Shown here piece after piece: positions 10,075-20,423 of a stretch of DNA of 64,000 bases (position 1 is the first letter of the stretch; every line of letters starts with the position of its first letter). A model generated the notes under the pieces. The model was not told the origin of the DNA. It searched no databases and was given only the letters and a program-made list of their open reading frames with translations. The DNA lies in the NCBI RefSeq assembly GCF_002157835.1, contig NZ_CP020809.1, forward strand, positions 6,200,001 through 6,264,000, given 5' to 3'. Both the position numbers and the translations under genes were made by a program. The stretch is from Mycobacterium dioxanotrophicus (GTDB taxonomy: Bacteria; Actinomycetota; Actinomycetes; Mycobacteriales; Mycobacteriaceae).

Positions 10075-11286
10075 TCAGACGCGCTCGATGATGGTGGCCA
10101 CACCCATGCCGCCGCCGATGCACAGCGTGACCAGGGCACGCCGAGCGCCACGACGCTCGAGCTCGTCGACCATGGTTCCGGTGATCATGGCGCCCGTGGC
10201 GCCCAGCGGGTGACCCATCGCGATGGCGCCACCGTTGACGTTGAGCTTCTCGTCCGGGATCTTGAGGTCCTTCTGGAACTTCAGCACCACCGAGGCGAAC
10301 GCTTCGTTGAGCTCGAACAGGTCGATGTCGTCGACGGTCAGGCCGGCGCGGTCGAGGACCTTCTTGGTGGCGGGGGTCGGACCGGTCAGCATGATGACCG
10401 GGTCGGCGCCGCTGGTGGCGGTGGCCACGATGCGCGCCCGCGGGGTCAGGCCCTGGCTCTGGCCGGCCTTTTCCGAACCGATCAGCAGCAGGCCTGCGCC
10501 GTCGACGATGCCCGAGCTGTTGCCACCGGTGTGGACGTGGTTGATCTTCTCGACGTAGTGGTACTTCTGCAGCGCCACATCGTCGAAGCCTCCCATCGCG
10601 CCCAGGCCCTCGAAGGCCGACTTGAGCTTGCCCAGGCTCTCCACGGTGGTGCCGGGACGCATGTGCTCGTCGTGATCGAGCACGACCAGACCGTTCTGGT
10701 CCTTGACCGGGACGACGGACTTGGCGAAGTAGCCGCCGGACCAGGCCGCGGCGGCGCGCTCCTGCGAACGCGCGGCGTAGGCGTCGACGTCCTCGCGGGA
10801 GAAGCCTTCGATGGTGGCGATCAGGTCAGCGCCGATGCCCTGCGGCACGAAGCCGATGCGGTAGTTGGTCTCGGGGTCACCGGCCCAGGCGCCGCCGTCC
10901 GAACCCATCGGGACGCGGCTCATGGACTCGACGCCACCGGCCAGCACCAGGTCGTCCCAGCCGGATCGGACCTTCTGGGCGGCCAGGTTCACGGCCTCCA
11001 GGCCCGACGCGCAGAAGCGGTTGAGCTGAAAACCGCCGGTGGTCTCCGGCAGCTTGGCGACCAGGCCTGCGGTGCGCGCGATGTCGCCACCCTGATCACC
11101 GACCGGGGACACCACGCCGAGAATGACGTCGCTGATCAGCGTCTCGTCGAGGTCGGGGTAGCGGCTGCGGATCTCCTCGATCAGCCCAACCACAAGGTTG
11201 ACGGGCTTGATCTCGTTGAGAGCGCCATTGCGCTGTTTGCCACGCGGCGTACGGATCGCCTCGTAAATGAAGGCTTCTTCGGACAT
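10075..11286 (-). CDS. fadA: FadA: acetyl-CoA acyltransferase (3-ketoacyl-CoA thiolase)
   Basis: 403 residues of the thiolase family. Thiolase signatures are [16 protein letters not shown] with the nucleophilic Cys near residue 92, [18 protein letters not shown], and [14 protein letters not shown] holding the second Cys. It cleaves 3-ketoacyl-CoA in the last step of beta-oxidation. It is the promoter-proximal gene of the fadA-fadB operon, and a perfect palindrome lies about 95 bases upstream (11380-11395). Confidence 0.95.
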   Translation of the reverse strand: MSEEAFIYEAIRTPRGKQRNGALNEIKPVNLVVGLIEEIRSRYPDLDETLISDVILGVVSPVGDQGGDIARTAGLVAKLPETTGGFQLNRFCASGLEAVNLAAQKVRSGWDDLVLAGGVESMSRVPMGSDGGAWAGDPETNYRIGFVPQGIGADLIATIEGFSREDVDAYAARSQERAAAAWSGGYFAKSVVPVKDQNGLVVLDHDEHMRPGTTVESLGKLKSAFEGLGAMGGFDDVALQKYHYVEKINHVHTGGNSSGIVDGAGLLLIGSEKAGQSQGLTPRARIVATATSGADPVIMLTGPTPATKKVLDRAGLTVDDIDLFELNEAFASVVLKFQKDLKIPDEKLNVNGGAIAMGHPLGATGAMITGTMVDELERRGARRALVTLCIGGGMGVATIIERV

Positions 11287-11379
11287 GTGTCTGCTCCCTG
11301 CCTCTTTGCAGTCCAGGTTCAGGTATTGGGTTGCGGAACCGCCGACAGCAGTTCTCTACCGGAGGGTAACAGGATTGCA

Positions 11380-11395
11380 AACCAACCTGTTGGTT
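11380..11395. promoter_or_regulatory. palindromic operator candidate upstream of fadAB
   Basis: AACCAAC-CT-GTTGGTT is a perfect 16-base inverted repeat with a 2-base centre. It lies between fadA (start 11286) and the ene-reductase stop (11451), the only space for the fadAB promoter. The form fits a TetR-family operator. Which regulator binds is unknown. Confidence 0.5.
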
Positions 11396-11450
11396 GGGAG
11401 ACTTACGCCACACCGAATCGCGCCTGCTGCATGTGCAGACAGGCGGCGAA

Positions 11451-12554
11451 TCAGGCAGATCGGGGCTCGGCGACCTCGTCGAGCGTCGGGTAGTCGATGT
11501 AGCCCACCGGGCCAGGCGCGTAGAACGTCGCGACGACGGGCTCATTGAGCTCGGCACCCAGCACGAGCCGGTCGATCAGATCGGGGTTGGCCAGATATGC
11601 CCGTCCGACCGCGGCCGCGCTGATCGCGCCCCACTCGGCGTACCCCTCGAGCTGGGAGAAGTCGGTGCCGGTGTCGCGGCCGGTGTTGAGCACGAAGGTC
11701 CCCGACCACAGCGCGCGCAGCACTCCGAAGATGTGCGCGCTGGGGTCGATGAGCACGTGCAGGTACGCGATGCCCAGCGGCGCGATGCGGTTGAGCAGGG
11801 CCTCGTAGGCGCTCATGTCGTTCTCATGCATGTCGCCGGCGTGGTTTCCGGGCGAGATGCGCAGGCCGACGCGGCCCGCACCGATTTCGGCGACGACAGC
11901 CTCGACGACCTCGGCGGTCAGCCGGGCCCGGTTCTCGGGCGATCCGCCGTAGGCGTCGGTGCGCTGGTTGACGACGTCGGAGGCGAATTCGTGCAGCAGG
12001 TAACCGTTGGCGCCGTGGATCTCCACGCCGTCCATCCCGGCGTCGATCGCGCGGCGCGCCGCGGCCCGGAAGTCGGCGACGATGCCGGGGATCTCCTCGA
12101 TGTCGAGCGCCCGCGGGATCTCCAGCGGCTTCTTGCCGGTCGGGGTGTGGGTGAGCATGTCTGCGGCGATGGCCGAGGGCGCGACGGGCTGGGACCCGCT
12201 GATCTCCGAATGCGCCATGCGGCCGACGTGCCACAGCTGCACGAACATCTTGCCGCCTGCGTCGTGCACGGCCTGCGCGATCTCGGCCCACTTCGCCTGG
12301 TGGGCATCGGTGTAGATGCCGGGGGTGTTCATGTAGGCGCCGTTGGCTCCCCGGGAGACGGCTGTGGCCTCGGAGACGATGAGCCCCGCGGCGGCGCGCT
12401 GTGAGTAGTACTCGGCCGCCAGGTCCGACGGTGTGCCGTCCGCGGCGGCCCTGGACCGCGTGAGCGGCGCCATGAACAGACGGTTGGTGGCGAGCGTGTC
12501 ACCGACCTGGATGGGCTGGAGCAGTGCGGAATCGGCGGCGAGTGTGTAAGTCAC
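11451..12554 (-). CDS. old yellow enzyme family alkene reductase
   Basis: 367 residues from a GTG at 12554 (the upstream part of the frame lacks family similarity). FMN barrel features include RLFMAPLTRSRA near the N-terminus, LIVSEAT, QLWHVGRMAH, and the substrate-binding GVEIHGANGYLLHEF, followed by DAYGGSPENRARL. The enzyme reduces electron-poor C=C bonds with NAD(P)H through FMN. It is encoded tail-to-head behind fadA on the same strand and divergent from the aminotransferase at 12610, sharing a 55-base gap. Confidence 0.9.
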   Translation of the reverse strand: MTYTLAADSALLQPIQVGDTLATNRLFMAPLTRSRAAADGTPSDLAAEYYSQRAAAGLIVSEATAVSRGANGAYMNTPGIYTDAHQAKWAEIAQAVHDAGGKMFVQLWHVGRMAHSEISGSQPVAPSAIAADMLTHTPTGKKPLEIPRALDIEEIPGIVADFRAAARRAIDAGMDGVEIHGANGYLLHEFASDVVNQRTDAYGGSPENRARLTAEVVEAVVAEIGAGRVGLRISPGNHAGDMHENDMSAYEALLNRIAPLGIAYLHVLIDPSAHIFGVLRALWSGTFVLNTGRDTGTDFSQLEGYAEWGAISAAAVGRAYLANPDLIDRLVLGAELNEPVVATFYAPGPVGYIDYPTLDEVAEPRSA

Positions 12555-12609
12555 GCCTGCAGTAAGCGCCCCGCGTGCCCGTTGAATTCCCGCACTAGCC
12601 TCTTGCAAC

Positions 12610-13779
12610 ATGACTGTCACACGGCTGCGGCCCTACGCCGTCACCATCTTCGCCGAGATGTCGGCGCTGGCCACCGAGCTCGGCGCGGTGAACTTGGGCC
12701 AGGGCTTTCCCGACGAGGACGGCCCGGCCGCGATGCTCAAGATCGCGCAGGACGCCATCGCCGAAGGCATCAACCAGTACCCGCCCGGCCTCGGTATTCC
12801 CGCGCTGCGGCAGGCGATCGCCGCGCAGCGGCACCGCCATTACGGCACGGTGTACGACCCCGACACCGAGGTGTTGGTGACGGTCGGCGCCACCGAGGCC
12901 ATCTCCGCCTCGCTCATCGGCCTGGTCGAACCCGGCTCCGAGGTGCTGGTGATCGAGCCGTTCTACGACTCGTACTCCCCTGTGATCGCCATGGCCGGTT
13001 GTGTGCGCCGCAATGTCCCGCTGGTCGCCGACGGGAACGGGTTCGCGATCGACCTGGCGGGCCTGCGCGCTGCGATCACGCCGAAGACCCGGGCGCTGAT
13101 CCTCAACTCGCCGCACAACCCGACGGGCGCCGTGGCCTCCGATGCCGAGCTGCACGCCATCGCGGCCCTGGCCGTCGAACACGACCTGTTGGTGATCAGT
13201 GACGAGGTGTACGAGCAGCTGGTCTTTGACGGGCACACGCACCGGCCGATCGCCGACTACCCCGGGATGGCGGGGCGGACCATAACGATCTCCAGCGCGG
13301 CCAAGATGTTCAACGTCACGGGATGGAAGATCGGCTGGGCCTGTGGCGCACCGGATCTCATCGCCGGCGTGCGGGCCGCCAAGCAGTACCTGACCTATGT
13401 GGGTGGCGCCCCGTTCCAACCCGCGGTCGCCCACGGTTTGAACCACGAGGACGCCTGGGTGGCCGATCTGCGAGAGTCGTTTCAGGGCAAGCGGAACCGC
13501 TTGAGTTCAGCCCTGACCGAGATCGGGTTCGAGGTGCACGCCAGCGCGGGCACGTACTTCCTGTGTGCCGATCCGCGGCCGCTGGGCTACGACGACAGCA
13601 CCGCGTTCTGCGCCGAGCTGCCACACCGGACCGGCGTGGCAGCCATCCCGATGGCGGCGTTCTGCGATGCGGAAGCACCGCACGCCGACTTGTGGAATCA
13701 CCTGGTGCGCTTCGCGTTCTGCAAGCGCTACGACACGCTCGACGAAGCGATCCGGCGGTTGCAGGTACTCAAACTCTGA
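12610..13779 (+). CDS. dapC: PLP-dependent class I/II aminotransferase (DapC-like)
   Basis: 389 residues of fold-type I aminotransferase: LGQGFPDEDGP, NQYPPGLGIPALRQAI, LNSPHNPTGAV, and the PLP lysine K232 in SSAAKMFNVTGWKIGW. The sequence and its place beside fadA/fadB match Rv0858c, annotated as N-succinyldiaminopimelate aminotransferase (lysine/meso-DAP synthesis). Family members include kynurenine and methionine aminotransferases, so the substrate is not certain. The stop is only 7 bases from the stop of the convergent LLM gene. Confidence 0.85.
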   Translation: MTVTRLRPYAVTIFAEMSALATELGAVNLGQGFPDEDGPAAMLKIAQDAIAEGINQYPPGLGIPALRQAIAAQRHRHYGTVYDPDTEVLVTVGATEAISASLIGLVEPGSEVLVIEPFYDSYSPVIAMAGCVRRNVPLVADGNGFAIDLAGLRAAITPKTRALILNSPHNPTGAVASDAELHAIAALAVEHDLLVISDEVYEQLVFDGHTHRPIADYPGMAGRTITISSAAKMFNVTGWKIGWACGAPDLIAGVRAAKQYLTYVGGAPFQPAVAHGLNHEDAWVADLRESFQGKRNRLSSALTEIGFEVHASAGTYFLCADPRPLGYDDSTAFCAELPHRTGVAAIPMAAFCDAEAPHADLWNHLVRFAFCKRYDTLDEAIRRLQVLKL

Positions 13780-13786
13780 GCGCGGG

Positions 13787-14701
13787 TCACAGCTCGGCGG
13801 TGACCGCCCACAGCGCTTCGAGGTCGGCGGGCTCGGCTCGCAGCGGGCTGAGTACGACGTCGGTCGCCCCGGCATCGCGGTAGGTCTGCACCTGCGCCCG
13901 CACCTGGGCGGCTGATCCGACCGCAGCGAGGTCGGCCACGTTGGCCACGCCCTCCCGGGCGATGACCTTCTGGTACGACGGGATGCTCTGGTAGAACTCC
14001 AGGCGCTCGGCAGCCAGCTCGCGCGCACTCGTCGCATCGTCGGACACCAGCGCGGGCACCATCGCGATGATCCGTGGCTGCGCGCGCCCGGCCGCCTCGG
14101 CCGCGGCGCTGATGGTCGGGACGATGAACTCCCCCACGGTCCGGGGCCCCGCGAGATACGGCATGGTGCCGTCGGCGAGTTCACCGGTCACCTGCAGGGC
14201 TGCGGGTCCCATCGCCGCGACGTACACCGGAATCGGCGTGCCCCCACCAACGTGGACCGGCCACTGCGGGGCGGCGCTGAACTGCTCGCCCCGGTAGTCG
14301 ACGACACCGTCGTCGAAGATGGCCCGCAGCACGGTGAGGTGTTCACGCAGCCGCTGCACGGGCTTGGGCCAGTCGGTGCCGAAAGCCTGGCGCTCGGGAT
14401 GGTGGGCACCCAGGCCGAGACCGAGGCTGAAGCGCCCGTGCGACGCGGCCTGCGCGGTCTGCGCCGCGGACGCCACGAGCAGCGGGTGGCGGGGGTTGAT
14501 CGGCACCACCGAGGTCCCCACCCCGAGCCCGGGTACCGCGGCCCCGATCAGCGCGGACAGCGTGATGGCGTCGATGTCGAACTGCTGGGCCAGCCACACG
14601 TGGCGGACGCCGGCCTCATGGGCGCGGCGGGCCTGGGCGATCGCGTCGTCGACGACGTTGGCAGCATCGGGATTGACCCGGAGAACGATTCCTGTCGGCA
14701 T
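13787..14701 (-). CDS. LLM-class F420-dependent oxidoreductase
   Basis: 304 residues of the luciferase-like monooxygenase fold: GVRHVWLAQQFDIDA at the N-terminus, TSVVPINPRHPLL, HGRFSLGLGLGAHHPE, and PVYVAAMGPAALQVTGELADG. In mycobacteria this subgroup mostly uses coenzyme F420 rather than FMN; the cofactor call is inference. The gene is alone on the minus strand between the convergent aminotransferase and an SRPBCC gene. The substrate is unknown. Confidence 0.85.
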   Translation of the reverse strand: MPTGIVLRVNPDAANVVDDAIAQARRAHEAGVRHVWLAQQFDIDAITLSALIGAAVPGLGVGTSVVPINPRHPLLVASAAQTAQAASHGRFSLGLGLGAHHPERQAFGTDWPKPVQRLREHLTVLRAIFDDGVVDYRGEQFSAAPQWPVHVGGGTPIPVYVAAMGPAALQVTGELADGTMPYLAGPRTVGEFIVPTISAAAEAAGRAQPRIIAMVPALVSDDATSARELAAERLEFYQSIPSYQKVIAREGVANVADLAAVGSAAQVRAQVQTYRDAGATDVVLSPLRAEPADLEALWAVTAEL

Positions 14702-14740
14702 GTCCGCACCAACCGGCCATGCCGAGCCAGCTATTCCGTT

Positions 14741-15184
14741 CTACGCAGGCTGAGCCAATCCCATGACGCGCTGGCGCAAGCGGTCTAATGCCACGTAGAG
14801 CACCAACTTCTTGGCCCGCCGCACGATGAACTCGGGAAGCGGCACGGACACGTCGACGGTGATGTCGAACCGCACCCGGGTCTGGTCGATCTCCGGAGTG
14901 AGGTTGTACTCGACGTGCTGACCGCGCTGCTGCAGGTTCTCCTCGGCGTCCCACACCATCCAGGTGTCGCCCCAGTGGTATTCGAGCATTTCCTTGTCGG
15001 TGATGCCCAGCAATCGCATGGTCGCGCGGACGTGATGGGGCTTGCCGTCGGGATAGCGGTCGACGATTTCGACGTGCCGGTGCACCGATGACCAGGTGGG
15101 AAGCGCATCGACATCGGCGAGGACGTTCATGATCGCCTCCGGCGGGGCGTCGAAGACGACCTCACGCGACGCGCGAACGGCCAT
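14741..15184 (-). CDS. SRPBCC family (START-like) protein, paralogue 1
   Basis: 147 residues starting MAVRASREVVFDAPP. Polyketide-cyclase/START-like fold: the N-terminal strand, then ADVDALPTWSSVHRHVEIVD and the strand VRFDITVDVSVPLPEFIVRRAKK. It is the same length as, and aligns end to end with, the protein at 20424-20867 (shared TRVxFDITxDxxVPLPxFIxxRA). Mycobacteria have such proteins (Rv0854/Rv0856 type) near the CoA-transferase and kdcA genes. It probably binds a lipid or hydrophobic ligand; no catalytic residue can be claimed. Confidence 0.85.
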   Translation of the reverse strand: MAVRASREVVFDAPPEAIMNVLADVDALPTWSSVHRHVEIVDRYPDGKPHHVRATMRLLGITDKEMLEYHWGDTWMVWDAEENLQQRGQHVEYNLTPEIDQTRVRFDITVDVSVPLPEFIVRRAKKLVLYVALDRLRQRVMGLAQPA

Positions 15185-15213
15185 ACCTACGAATGTAGTT
15201 ACTGCCGTCCCGG

Positions 15214-16107
15214 CTAACTGTCGGTTTCCGCCGATCCGCGCGCGACGATCACCGGGACCCGTACAGACTCCACCACCGTCGCGCTCACCGAGCCGAGCAT
15301 CATGCCGACGAAGCCGCCCCTGCCCCGGGAACCGACGATCACCAGTTGGGCACCCTGCGACTGCTCCACCAACTGGCGTGCGGGCCGGTCCCGCATCAGT
15401 TCCCGGCGCACCACCACATCGGGATAGCGCTCGCACCAGCCCGCCAACTGCTCGGAGACCACCCGGTCCTCGCGAGGCGTCAGATCGGTCCACTTGACGT
15501 CGGGAAACTCGTAATCCACGTCGTGCCAGGTGTGCACCACGATGAGTTCGACGCCGCGCCGCGACGCCTCGTCGAAGGCGATCTCGGTGGCCAGTTCCGA
15601 TGCGGGCGACCCGTCGACACCGACGACGATCGGGGCGTCGGCCGCGGGATGGGAATCATCGTGGATGACCGCGACCGGGCAGTGCGCATGCCGCACGAGA
15701 CTGGAACTCACCGAGCCGAGCACCCGGCGGCTCCACTTGCCGAGGCCTCGGCTCCCGACGACCAGCAGGTCGGCGTGGCGCGAGCGGTCGACCAGCGTGC
15801 CGACCGTGTTGCCCGATACGACATCGGCGTCGAGCTGCAGGCGTTCCTGCCCCGCGGTGGCCTTGTTGGCGATGTCACGGGCCAGCGCCACGACCTCCTG
15901 TCCACGCTTTTGCTGCCAACCCCAGTAATCGTCGGGCAGTCCCATGTCGAGCCAGGCGGGCGAGGCGGCCACCGGCATCACATGCAGGAAGGTCAGCGGC
16001 ACCCCACGCAATGCGGCATCCCGGGCGGCCCACGCCACGGCGACATCGGACGACGGCGATCCGTCGACACCGACCACGATGCCGTGCCGAACCGGCTCCT
16101 CAGACAT
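15214..16107 (-). CDS. tandem universal stress protein (UspA) A
   Basis: 297 residues, two UspA domains. The first opens GIVVGVDGSPSSDVAVAWA and ends with the ATP-binding run VVGSRGLGKWSRRVLGSVSSS. The second opens IVVGVDGSPAS and ends VGSRGRGGFVGMMLGSVSATV. G-2x-G-9x-G(S/T) motifs in both domains predict ATP binding. Paired with a second tandem USP 28 bases upstream in the same direction. In mycobacteria such genes are often in the dormancy (DosR) regulon; no DosR box was identified here. Confidence 0.92.
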   Translation of the reverse strand: MSEEPVRHGIVVGVDGSPSSDVAVAWAARDAALRGVPLTFLHVMPVAASPAWLDMGLPDDYWGWQQKRGQEVVALARDIANKATAGQERLQLDADVVSGNTVGTLVDRSRHADLLVVGSRGLGKWSRRVLGSVSSSLVRHAHCPVAVIHDDSHPAADAPIVVGVDGSPASELATEIAFDEASRRGVELIVVHTWHDVDYEFPDVKWTDLTPREDRVVSEQLAGWCERYPDVVVRRELMRDRPARQLVEQSQGAQLVIVGSRGRGGFVGMMLGSVSATVVESVRVPVIVARGSAETDS

Positions 16108-16135
16108 ACGAATCTCCTTTCCTGGCAGCGGTTCA

Positions 16136-17023
16136 CTACTCGGGACTGCGGCAGATGAGCACCGGCACGGGGCTGTGGTGCAGCATGTTCAGGCTGGTCG
16201 ACCCGAGCAGAGTGCCGACCACGGCGCCCCGGCCCCTGGTTCCCACCACGATCAGTTGAGCATCGGAAGCGTGCTGTAGGAGCGCTTTTCCCGGGGATCC
16301 CAGTTCGACGAAGCACTGCGCCTCGACCGACGGGTGCTTGGTGTTCTCGGCATCGACGGCCGCGGCCAGCGACACCAGCTCGGCGGCCTGCAGCCCTTCC
16401 CAGTCGATCAGGAACGGGATCGTCACGCCGGCTTCGGGTGACGGTGTCAGCGACAGTGACCGCACCGCGGTGATCGGTGCACCGAAACTGTCGGCGAGCT
16501 CGAATGCCGCAGCCAATGCCGCAGCGGCCGCCGGGCTGTCGTCGACTCCCACAACGACACGGCCATCCCCCGGTGTGACCGGGTCCCCGCGAAACGCGAC
16601 CACCGGGCACGCCGCCCGCGTTGCCACCGCCAGCGACACCGAACCCAGTAGCAACGCCGCCGCCGGCGTGACCGATTTGCCGCCGAGCACCACCAGCTGC
16701 GCCGTCCGACTGGCCGCGACGAGTGCCGCGTCGGCGGGTTCGTCCACCGAGGCCGTCGTGACCGTGAGTCCCGGCCGGTCCGACCGGACCGCGTCGGCAG
16801 CGGCCTTGAGGTACAGGTCGGCGGAATCCCGCTGGTAGGACATCATCGCCGCGGTCATGGCCGCCGCCGTCTGGGTCAGATGTGCGCCGACGGTCGGCAG
16901 CGCGTACACGATGTGCAGGGGTGCGCCGAATGCGTCGGCAACGCCACCGGCCCAGCGGGCGGCGTTGATCGCCGAGTCACTGCCGTCGATTCCGACCACT
17001 ACCGGTTTGTTCGAGGAAGTCAT
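16136..17023 (-). CDS. tandem universal stress protein (UspA) B
   Basis: 295 residues with two UspA domains. The N-domain opens VVVGIDGSDSAINAARWA; its nucleotide motif is degenerate (LGGKSVTPAAALLLGSVS). The C-domain opens VVVGVDDSPAA and ends VGTRGRGAVVGTLLGSTSLN, an intact ATP-binding loop. It probably forms an operon with the USP gene at 15214. A diverged N-domain and intact C-domain suggest different roles for the two halves. Confidence 0.9.
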   Translation of the reverse strand: MTSSNKPVVVGIDGSDSAINAARWAGGVADAFGAPLHIVYALPTVGAHLTQTAAAMTAAMMSYQRDSADLYLKAAADAVRSDRPGLTVTTASVDEPADAALVAASRTAQLVVLGGKSVTPAAALLLGSVSLAVATRAACPVVAFRGDPVTPGDGRVVVGVDDSPAAAAALAAAFELADSFGAPITAVRSLSLTPSPEAGVTIPFLIDWEGLQAAELVSLAAAVDAENTKHPSVEAQCFVELGSPGKALLQHASDAQLIVVGTRGRGAVVGTLLGSTSLNMLHHSPVPVLICRSPE

Positions 17024-17080
17024 ACCTCGATACTGGCCGGTGATCGGCGGGTTCTGCAGGGTCGAAAGTCCTCTGGCCGG

Positions 17081-18163
17081 TCAGGTCCAGCCGATGTCTT
17101 CGATGGCGGTGGTGCCCTTCGGCGGTGTGCCCGGGGTTCCGGTGGGCGTTCGGGAGAACCGGGGCGCCGGTGCGGCCTGGTCTACGCCGTCGACCGACAG
17201 CAGCGTCGAACGGGCCCGTAGGTGCTCGTTGTCCGCGGCCTCACCCCAGGTCAGCACCGGTGTCACGCAGGCGTCGGTGCCGGCGAAGATCTCGGTCCAT
17301 TCGTCCCGGGTCTTGGTGGCAAAGCGTTCGGCGAGCACCGCACGCATCTCGTCGTACCGGGCCAGTTCGAACTGTCCGGGAATCTCATCGGCGGACAGTC
17401 CCAATCCGGCCAGCAGCTGCGCGAAGAACTGCGGCTCGATCGAGCCCACCGCCATGTAGCCGCCGTCGGAGGTCTCGTAGGTGCGGTAGTACGGCGCACC
17501 GCCGTCGAGCAGGAACGACTCCCGCTCGTCGCGCAGCGAGCCGGTGGCCCGCATGGTCCACATCATCTGCGCCAGCATGCTGACACCGTCGACCATCGCC
17601 GCGTCGATCACCTGGCCCTTGCCGGACTTCTCCCGCTCGTAGAGCGCCGTGACGATGCCGATCACCACGAGCATCGATCCACCTCCGAAGTCGGCGACCA
17701 GATTCAGCGGCGCGACCGGTGGACGGTCGCGGTAGCCGATGGCGCTCAGTGCTCCGGTCTGCGACAGGTAGTTGATGTCGTGTCCCGCCGTCTGCGCCAG
17801 CGGGCCGTCCTGGCCCCAGCCGGTGATGCGGGCGAAGATCAGCCGCGGGTTGACGACCTCGCATTCGGCAGGCCCGATCCCGAGCCGCTCACAGGTGCCA
17901 GGACGGAAACAGTCCAGCAGCACATCGGCTTTCGCGGCCAGTTCGAGCAGCTGATCTGGTTGCGCCTTGACGTCGAGATCCACGATGCGCTTGCCCCGGT
18001 GCAGCAGGTCGACATCCTCGGCGGGCATGGTCAGCCCGCCCGGGCGGCGTACCCGCACCACGTCGGCCCCCAGGTCGGAGAGCATCATCGCCGCGTGCGG
18101 GCCGGGGCCGATACCCCCGAGTTCGACAACTCTCACGCCATCCAAGGGGCCGGTTGTGGTCAT
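17081..18163 (-). CDS. far: CaiB/BaiF CoA-transferase family (alpha-methylacyl-CoA racemase-like, Far)
   Basis: 360 residues from [38 protein letters not shown]. Family features: [43 protein letters not shown], and the catalytic aspartate region [15 protein letters not shown]. Length and neighbours match Rv0855 (far). It probably epimerises 2-methylacyl-CoA so that branched-chain or sterol side-chain acyl-CoAs can enter beta-oxidation. It is divergent from kdcA with an 18-base gap, so the two promoters must overlap the opposing 5' ends. Confidence 0.88.
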   Translation of the reverse strand: MTTTGPLDGVRVVELGGIGPGPHAAMMLSDLGADVVRVRRPGGLTMPAEDVDLLHRGKRIVDLDVKAQPDQLLELAAKADVLLDCFRPGTCERLGIGPAECEVVNPRLIFARITGWGQDGPLAQTAGHDINYLSQTGALSAIGYRDRPPVAPLNLVADFGGGSMLVVIGIVTALYEREKSGKGQVIDAAMVDGVSMLAQMMWTMRATGSLRDERESFLLDGGAPYYRTYETSDGGYMAVGSIEPQFFAQLLAGLGLSADEIPGQFELARYDEMRAVLAERFATKTRDEWTEIFAGTDACVTPVLTWGEAADNEHLRARSTLLSVDGVDQAAPAPRFSRTPTGTPGTPPKGTTAIEDIGWT

Positions 18164-18181
18164 GCGAGGCACACTAGCGGC

Positions 18182-19858
18182 ATGCCCGAAAACGCCTACA
18201 CGGTCGGTGACTATCTGCTGGACCGCCTCGCCGAGCTCGGGGTGACCGAGATCTTCGGAGTGCCCGGCGATTACCAGCTGGAATTCCTCGACCACGTCCT
18301 GGCCCACCCGCATGTGCGGTGGGTGGGTGGCGCGAACGAACTCAACGCCGGGTATGCCGCCGACGGGTACGGCCGGTTGCGCGGCATGGCGGCCCTGGTG
18401 ACGACATTCGGGGTGGGCGAGCTGTCGGCCGCCAACGCCGTGGCGGGCAGCTACGCCGAACACGTGCCGGTCGTGCACATCGTCGGCGCCCCGTCCAAGG
18501 ACGCGCAGGGCGCCCGCCGCATCGTGCACCACACGCTCGGTGACGGCGACTTCGACCATTTCCTGCGGATCAGCCGCGAAATCACCTGCGCCCAAGCCAA
18601 TCTGGTGCCCGCCACCGCGACGCGGGAGATCGACCGCGTGCTCTCGGAGGTGCGCGAGCAGAAACGCCCTGGCTATCTGCTGATCGCGACCGACGTCGCC
18701 CGCTTCCCCACCGAACCTCCCGCCGCTCCGCTCCCGCGCTACACCGCTGGCACCAGCCCGCGTGCACTGACACTGTTCACGGCGGCCGCGGCCGAACTCA
18801 TCGACAAGCACCGGATCGCGGTGCTCGCCGACTTCCTGGTGCACCGGCTGGGTTGCGTCAAGGAACTCAACGCGCTGCTGGCCGCCGACACCGTGCCGCA
18901 CGCCACCCTCATGTGGGGCAAGAGCTTGGTGGACGAGAGTTCACCGAACTATGTCGGCATCTATGCCGGTGCGGCGAGCGAGGATTCGGTGCGCGAGGTG
19001 ATCGAGGACGCGCCGGTGCTGGTGACCGCGGGCGTGCTGTTCACCGACATGGTCAGCGGGTTTTTCAGCCAGCGCCTGGACCCGGCCCGCACCATCGACA
19101 TCGGCGCCAACCAGAGCGTCATCGCCGGTCAGGTGTACGCGCCACTGGACATGTCCGCCGCACTGGAGGCCGTCACCGCGATCCTGACCGAACGTGGGAT
19201 CACCTCGCCCGAGCTCCCACCCGCACCGACCCGGACCCAGGCCCAGGCACCGGTCAGGGACGCGACGTTGACCCAGGAAGCGTTGTGGGACAGGCTCTCT
19301 CAGGCGCTGACGCCGGGCAACGTGGTGCTGGCGGATCAGGGCACGTCGTTCTACGGCATGGCGGGGCATCGGCTTCCGTCGGGCGTGACGTTCATCGGCC
19401 AACCGCTGTGGGGGTCCATCGGCTACACCCTGCCGGCCGCACTTGGAGCCGGGCTGGCCGACCGCAGTCGGCGCACGGTGCTGCTGATCGGTGACGGCGC
19501 AGCGCAATTGACGATCCAAGAACTCGGCACCTTCGGCCGCGAAGGGTTGGCGCCGGTCGTCGTGGTGGTCAACAACGACGGCTACACGGTGGAGCGGGCG
19601 ATCCACGGTGTGACTGCGGCGTACAACGACATCACCGCTTGGCGCTGGTCGGACCTGCCCGCCGCGCTGGGGGTGGCCGACGCCCTGACGTTCCGGGTGT
19701 CCACCTGCGGGGAACTCGACGATGCACTCACCGCGGCGGCTGCCACCGCTGATCGCATGGTGTTCATCGAGGCGGTGCTGGCGCGGATGGACATCCCGCC
19801 GCTGCTGACCGAACTCGCGCAGTCGGCGTCAGAGGCCAATTCCCGTGGGACGTCGTAG
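18182..19858 (+). CDS. kdcA: alpha-keto-acid / indolepyruvate decarboxylase (TPP enzyme)
   Basis: 558 residues, the usual length for the pyruvate/indolepyruvate decarboxylase family. The N-terminal PYR domain has [12 protein letters not shown] and the catalytic Glu in [17 protein letters not shown]. The C-terminal PP domain has the TPP motif [14 protein letters not shown]...[11 protein letters not shown]. Matches Rv0853c (pdc/kdcA), which decarboxylates branched and aromatic 2-keto acids. It starts 18 bases from the divergent far gene. Confidence 0.9.
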   Translation: MPENAYTVGDYLLDRLAELGVTEIFGVPGDYQLEFLDHVLAHPHVRWVGGANELNAGYAADGYGRLRGMAALVTTFGVGELSAANAVAGSYAEHVPVVHIVGAPSKDAQGARRIVHHTLGDGDFDHFLRISREITCAQANLVPATATREIDRVLSEVREQKRPGYLLIATDVARFPTEPPAAPLPRYTAGTSPRALTLFTAAAAELIDKHRIAVLADFLVHRLGCVKELNALLAADTVPHATLMWGKSLVDESSPNYVGIYAGAASEDSVREVIEDAPVLVTAGVLFTDMVSGFFSQRLDPARTIDIGANQSVIAGQVYAPLDMSAALEAVTAILTERGITSPELPPAPTRTQAQAPVRDATLTQEALWDRLSQALTPGNVVLADQGTSFYGMAGHRLPSGVTFIGQPLWGSIGYTLPAALGAGLADRSRRTVLLIGDGAAQLTIQELGTFGREGLAPVVVVVNNDGYTVERAIHGVTAAYNDITAWRWSDLPAALGVADALTFRVSTCGELDDALTAAAATADRMVFIEAVLARMDIPPLLTELAQSASEANSRGTS

Positions 19859-19937
19859 CGACTGCCGCAAACGATGTCACATTCCGTCGAGTCGCGGTGT
19901 CTAGAGGACGTAAGCCCGATCGACGAAGGAGCGCACC

Positions 19938-20423
19938 ATGGATGCCCGACTGAACATCTTCGAAAACGCGACCGCCGCCAAGATGATCAAGCACGTCACC
20001 TCGGCAGGCAAAGTCGTCACGACCTCGACTTTGCCTGAGGCGACACAACAATTGGTGGCCTTGCGGATCAGCCAGATCAACGGCTGCGCGTTCTGCACCG
20101 ATATGCACACCAAGGACGCCACGCTCGCCGGGCAGACCCCGACCCGGCTTCACCTGGTGGCGGTCTGGCGGGAGGCCACGGTCTTCACCGAAGCCGAACG
20201 CGCCGCATTGGAGTTGGCCGAGCAGGGCACTCGCATCGCCGACGCAGCGGGCGGCGTGTCCGATGAGGTCTGGGCGAATGCCGTCAAACACTACGACGAG
20301 GACCAGCTCGTCGCGTTGGTGTGCCTCATCGCGTTCATGAACACCGTGAACCGGCTCAACGTCATCATCCAGCAGCCGGCAGGCGACTACCAGCCCGGAC
20401 AATTCGCCGCGCAGGCGTCCTAG
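19938..20423 (+). CDS. carboxymuconolactone decarboxylase family (AhpD-like) protein
   Basis: 161 residues with the AhpD-type redox motif NGCAFCTDMHT (Cys50-x2-Cys53, His57), on a CMD helical fold. Family members are thiol peroxidase partners or, less often, decarboxylases; the CxxC-x3-H motif favours alkylhydroperoxidase-like activity. It lies 79 bases after kdcA on the same strand, and its stop abuts the stop of the convergent SRPBCC gene. Confidence 0.88.
   Translation: MDARLNIFENATAAKMIKHVTSAGKVVTTSTLPEATQQLVALRISQINGCAFCTDMHTKDATLAGQTPTRLHLVAVWREATVFTEAERAALELAEQGTRIADAAGGVSDEVWANAVKHYDEDQLVALVCLIAFMNTVNRLNVIIQQPAGDYQPGQFAAQAS

Noticed and set aside
8317..11493. 1058-codon plus-strand open frame
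   Set aside because: It is antisense to fadB and fadA, whose family motifs are complete. In high-GC DNA long antisense frames are expected. Its translation has no recognisable domain.
17222..18181. Long 5' extension of the kdcA frame
   Set aside because: The extension lies antisense to the CoA-transferase gene. The family N-terminus ([23 protein letters not shown]) begins right after the ATG at 18182.
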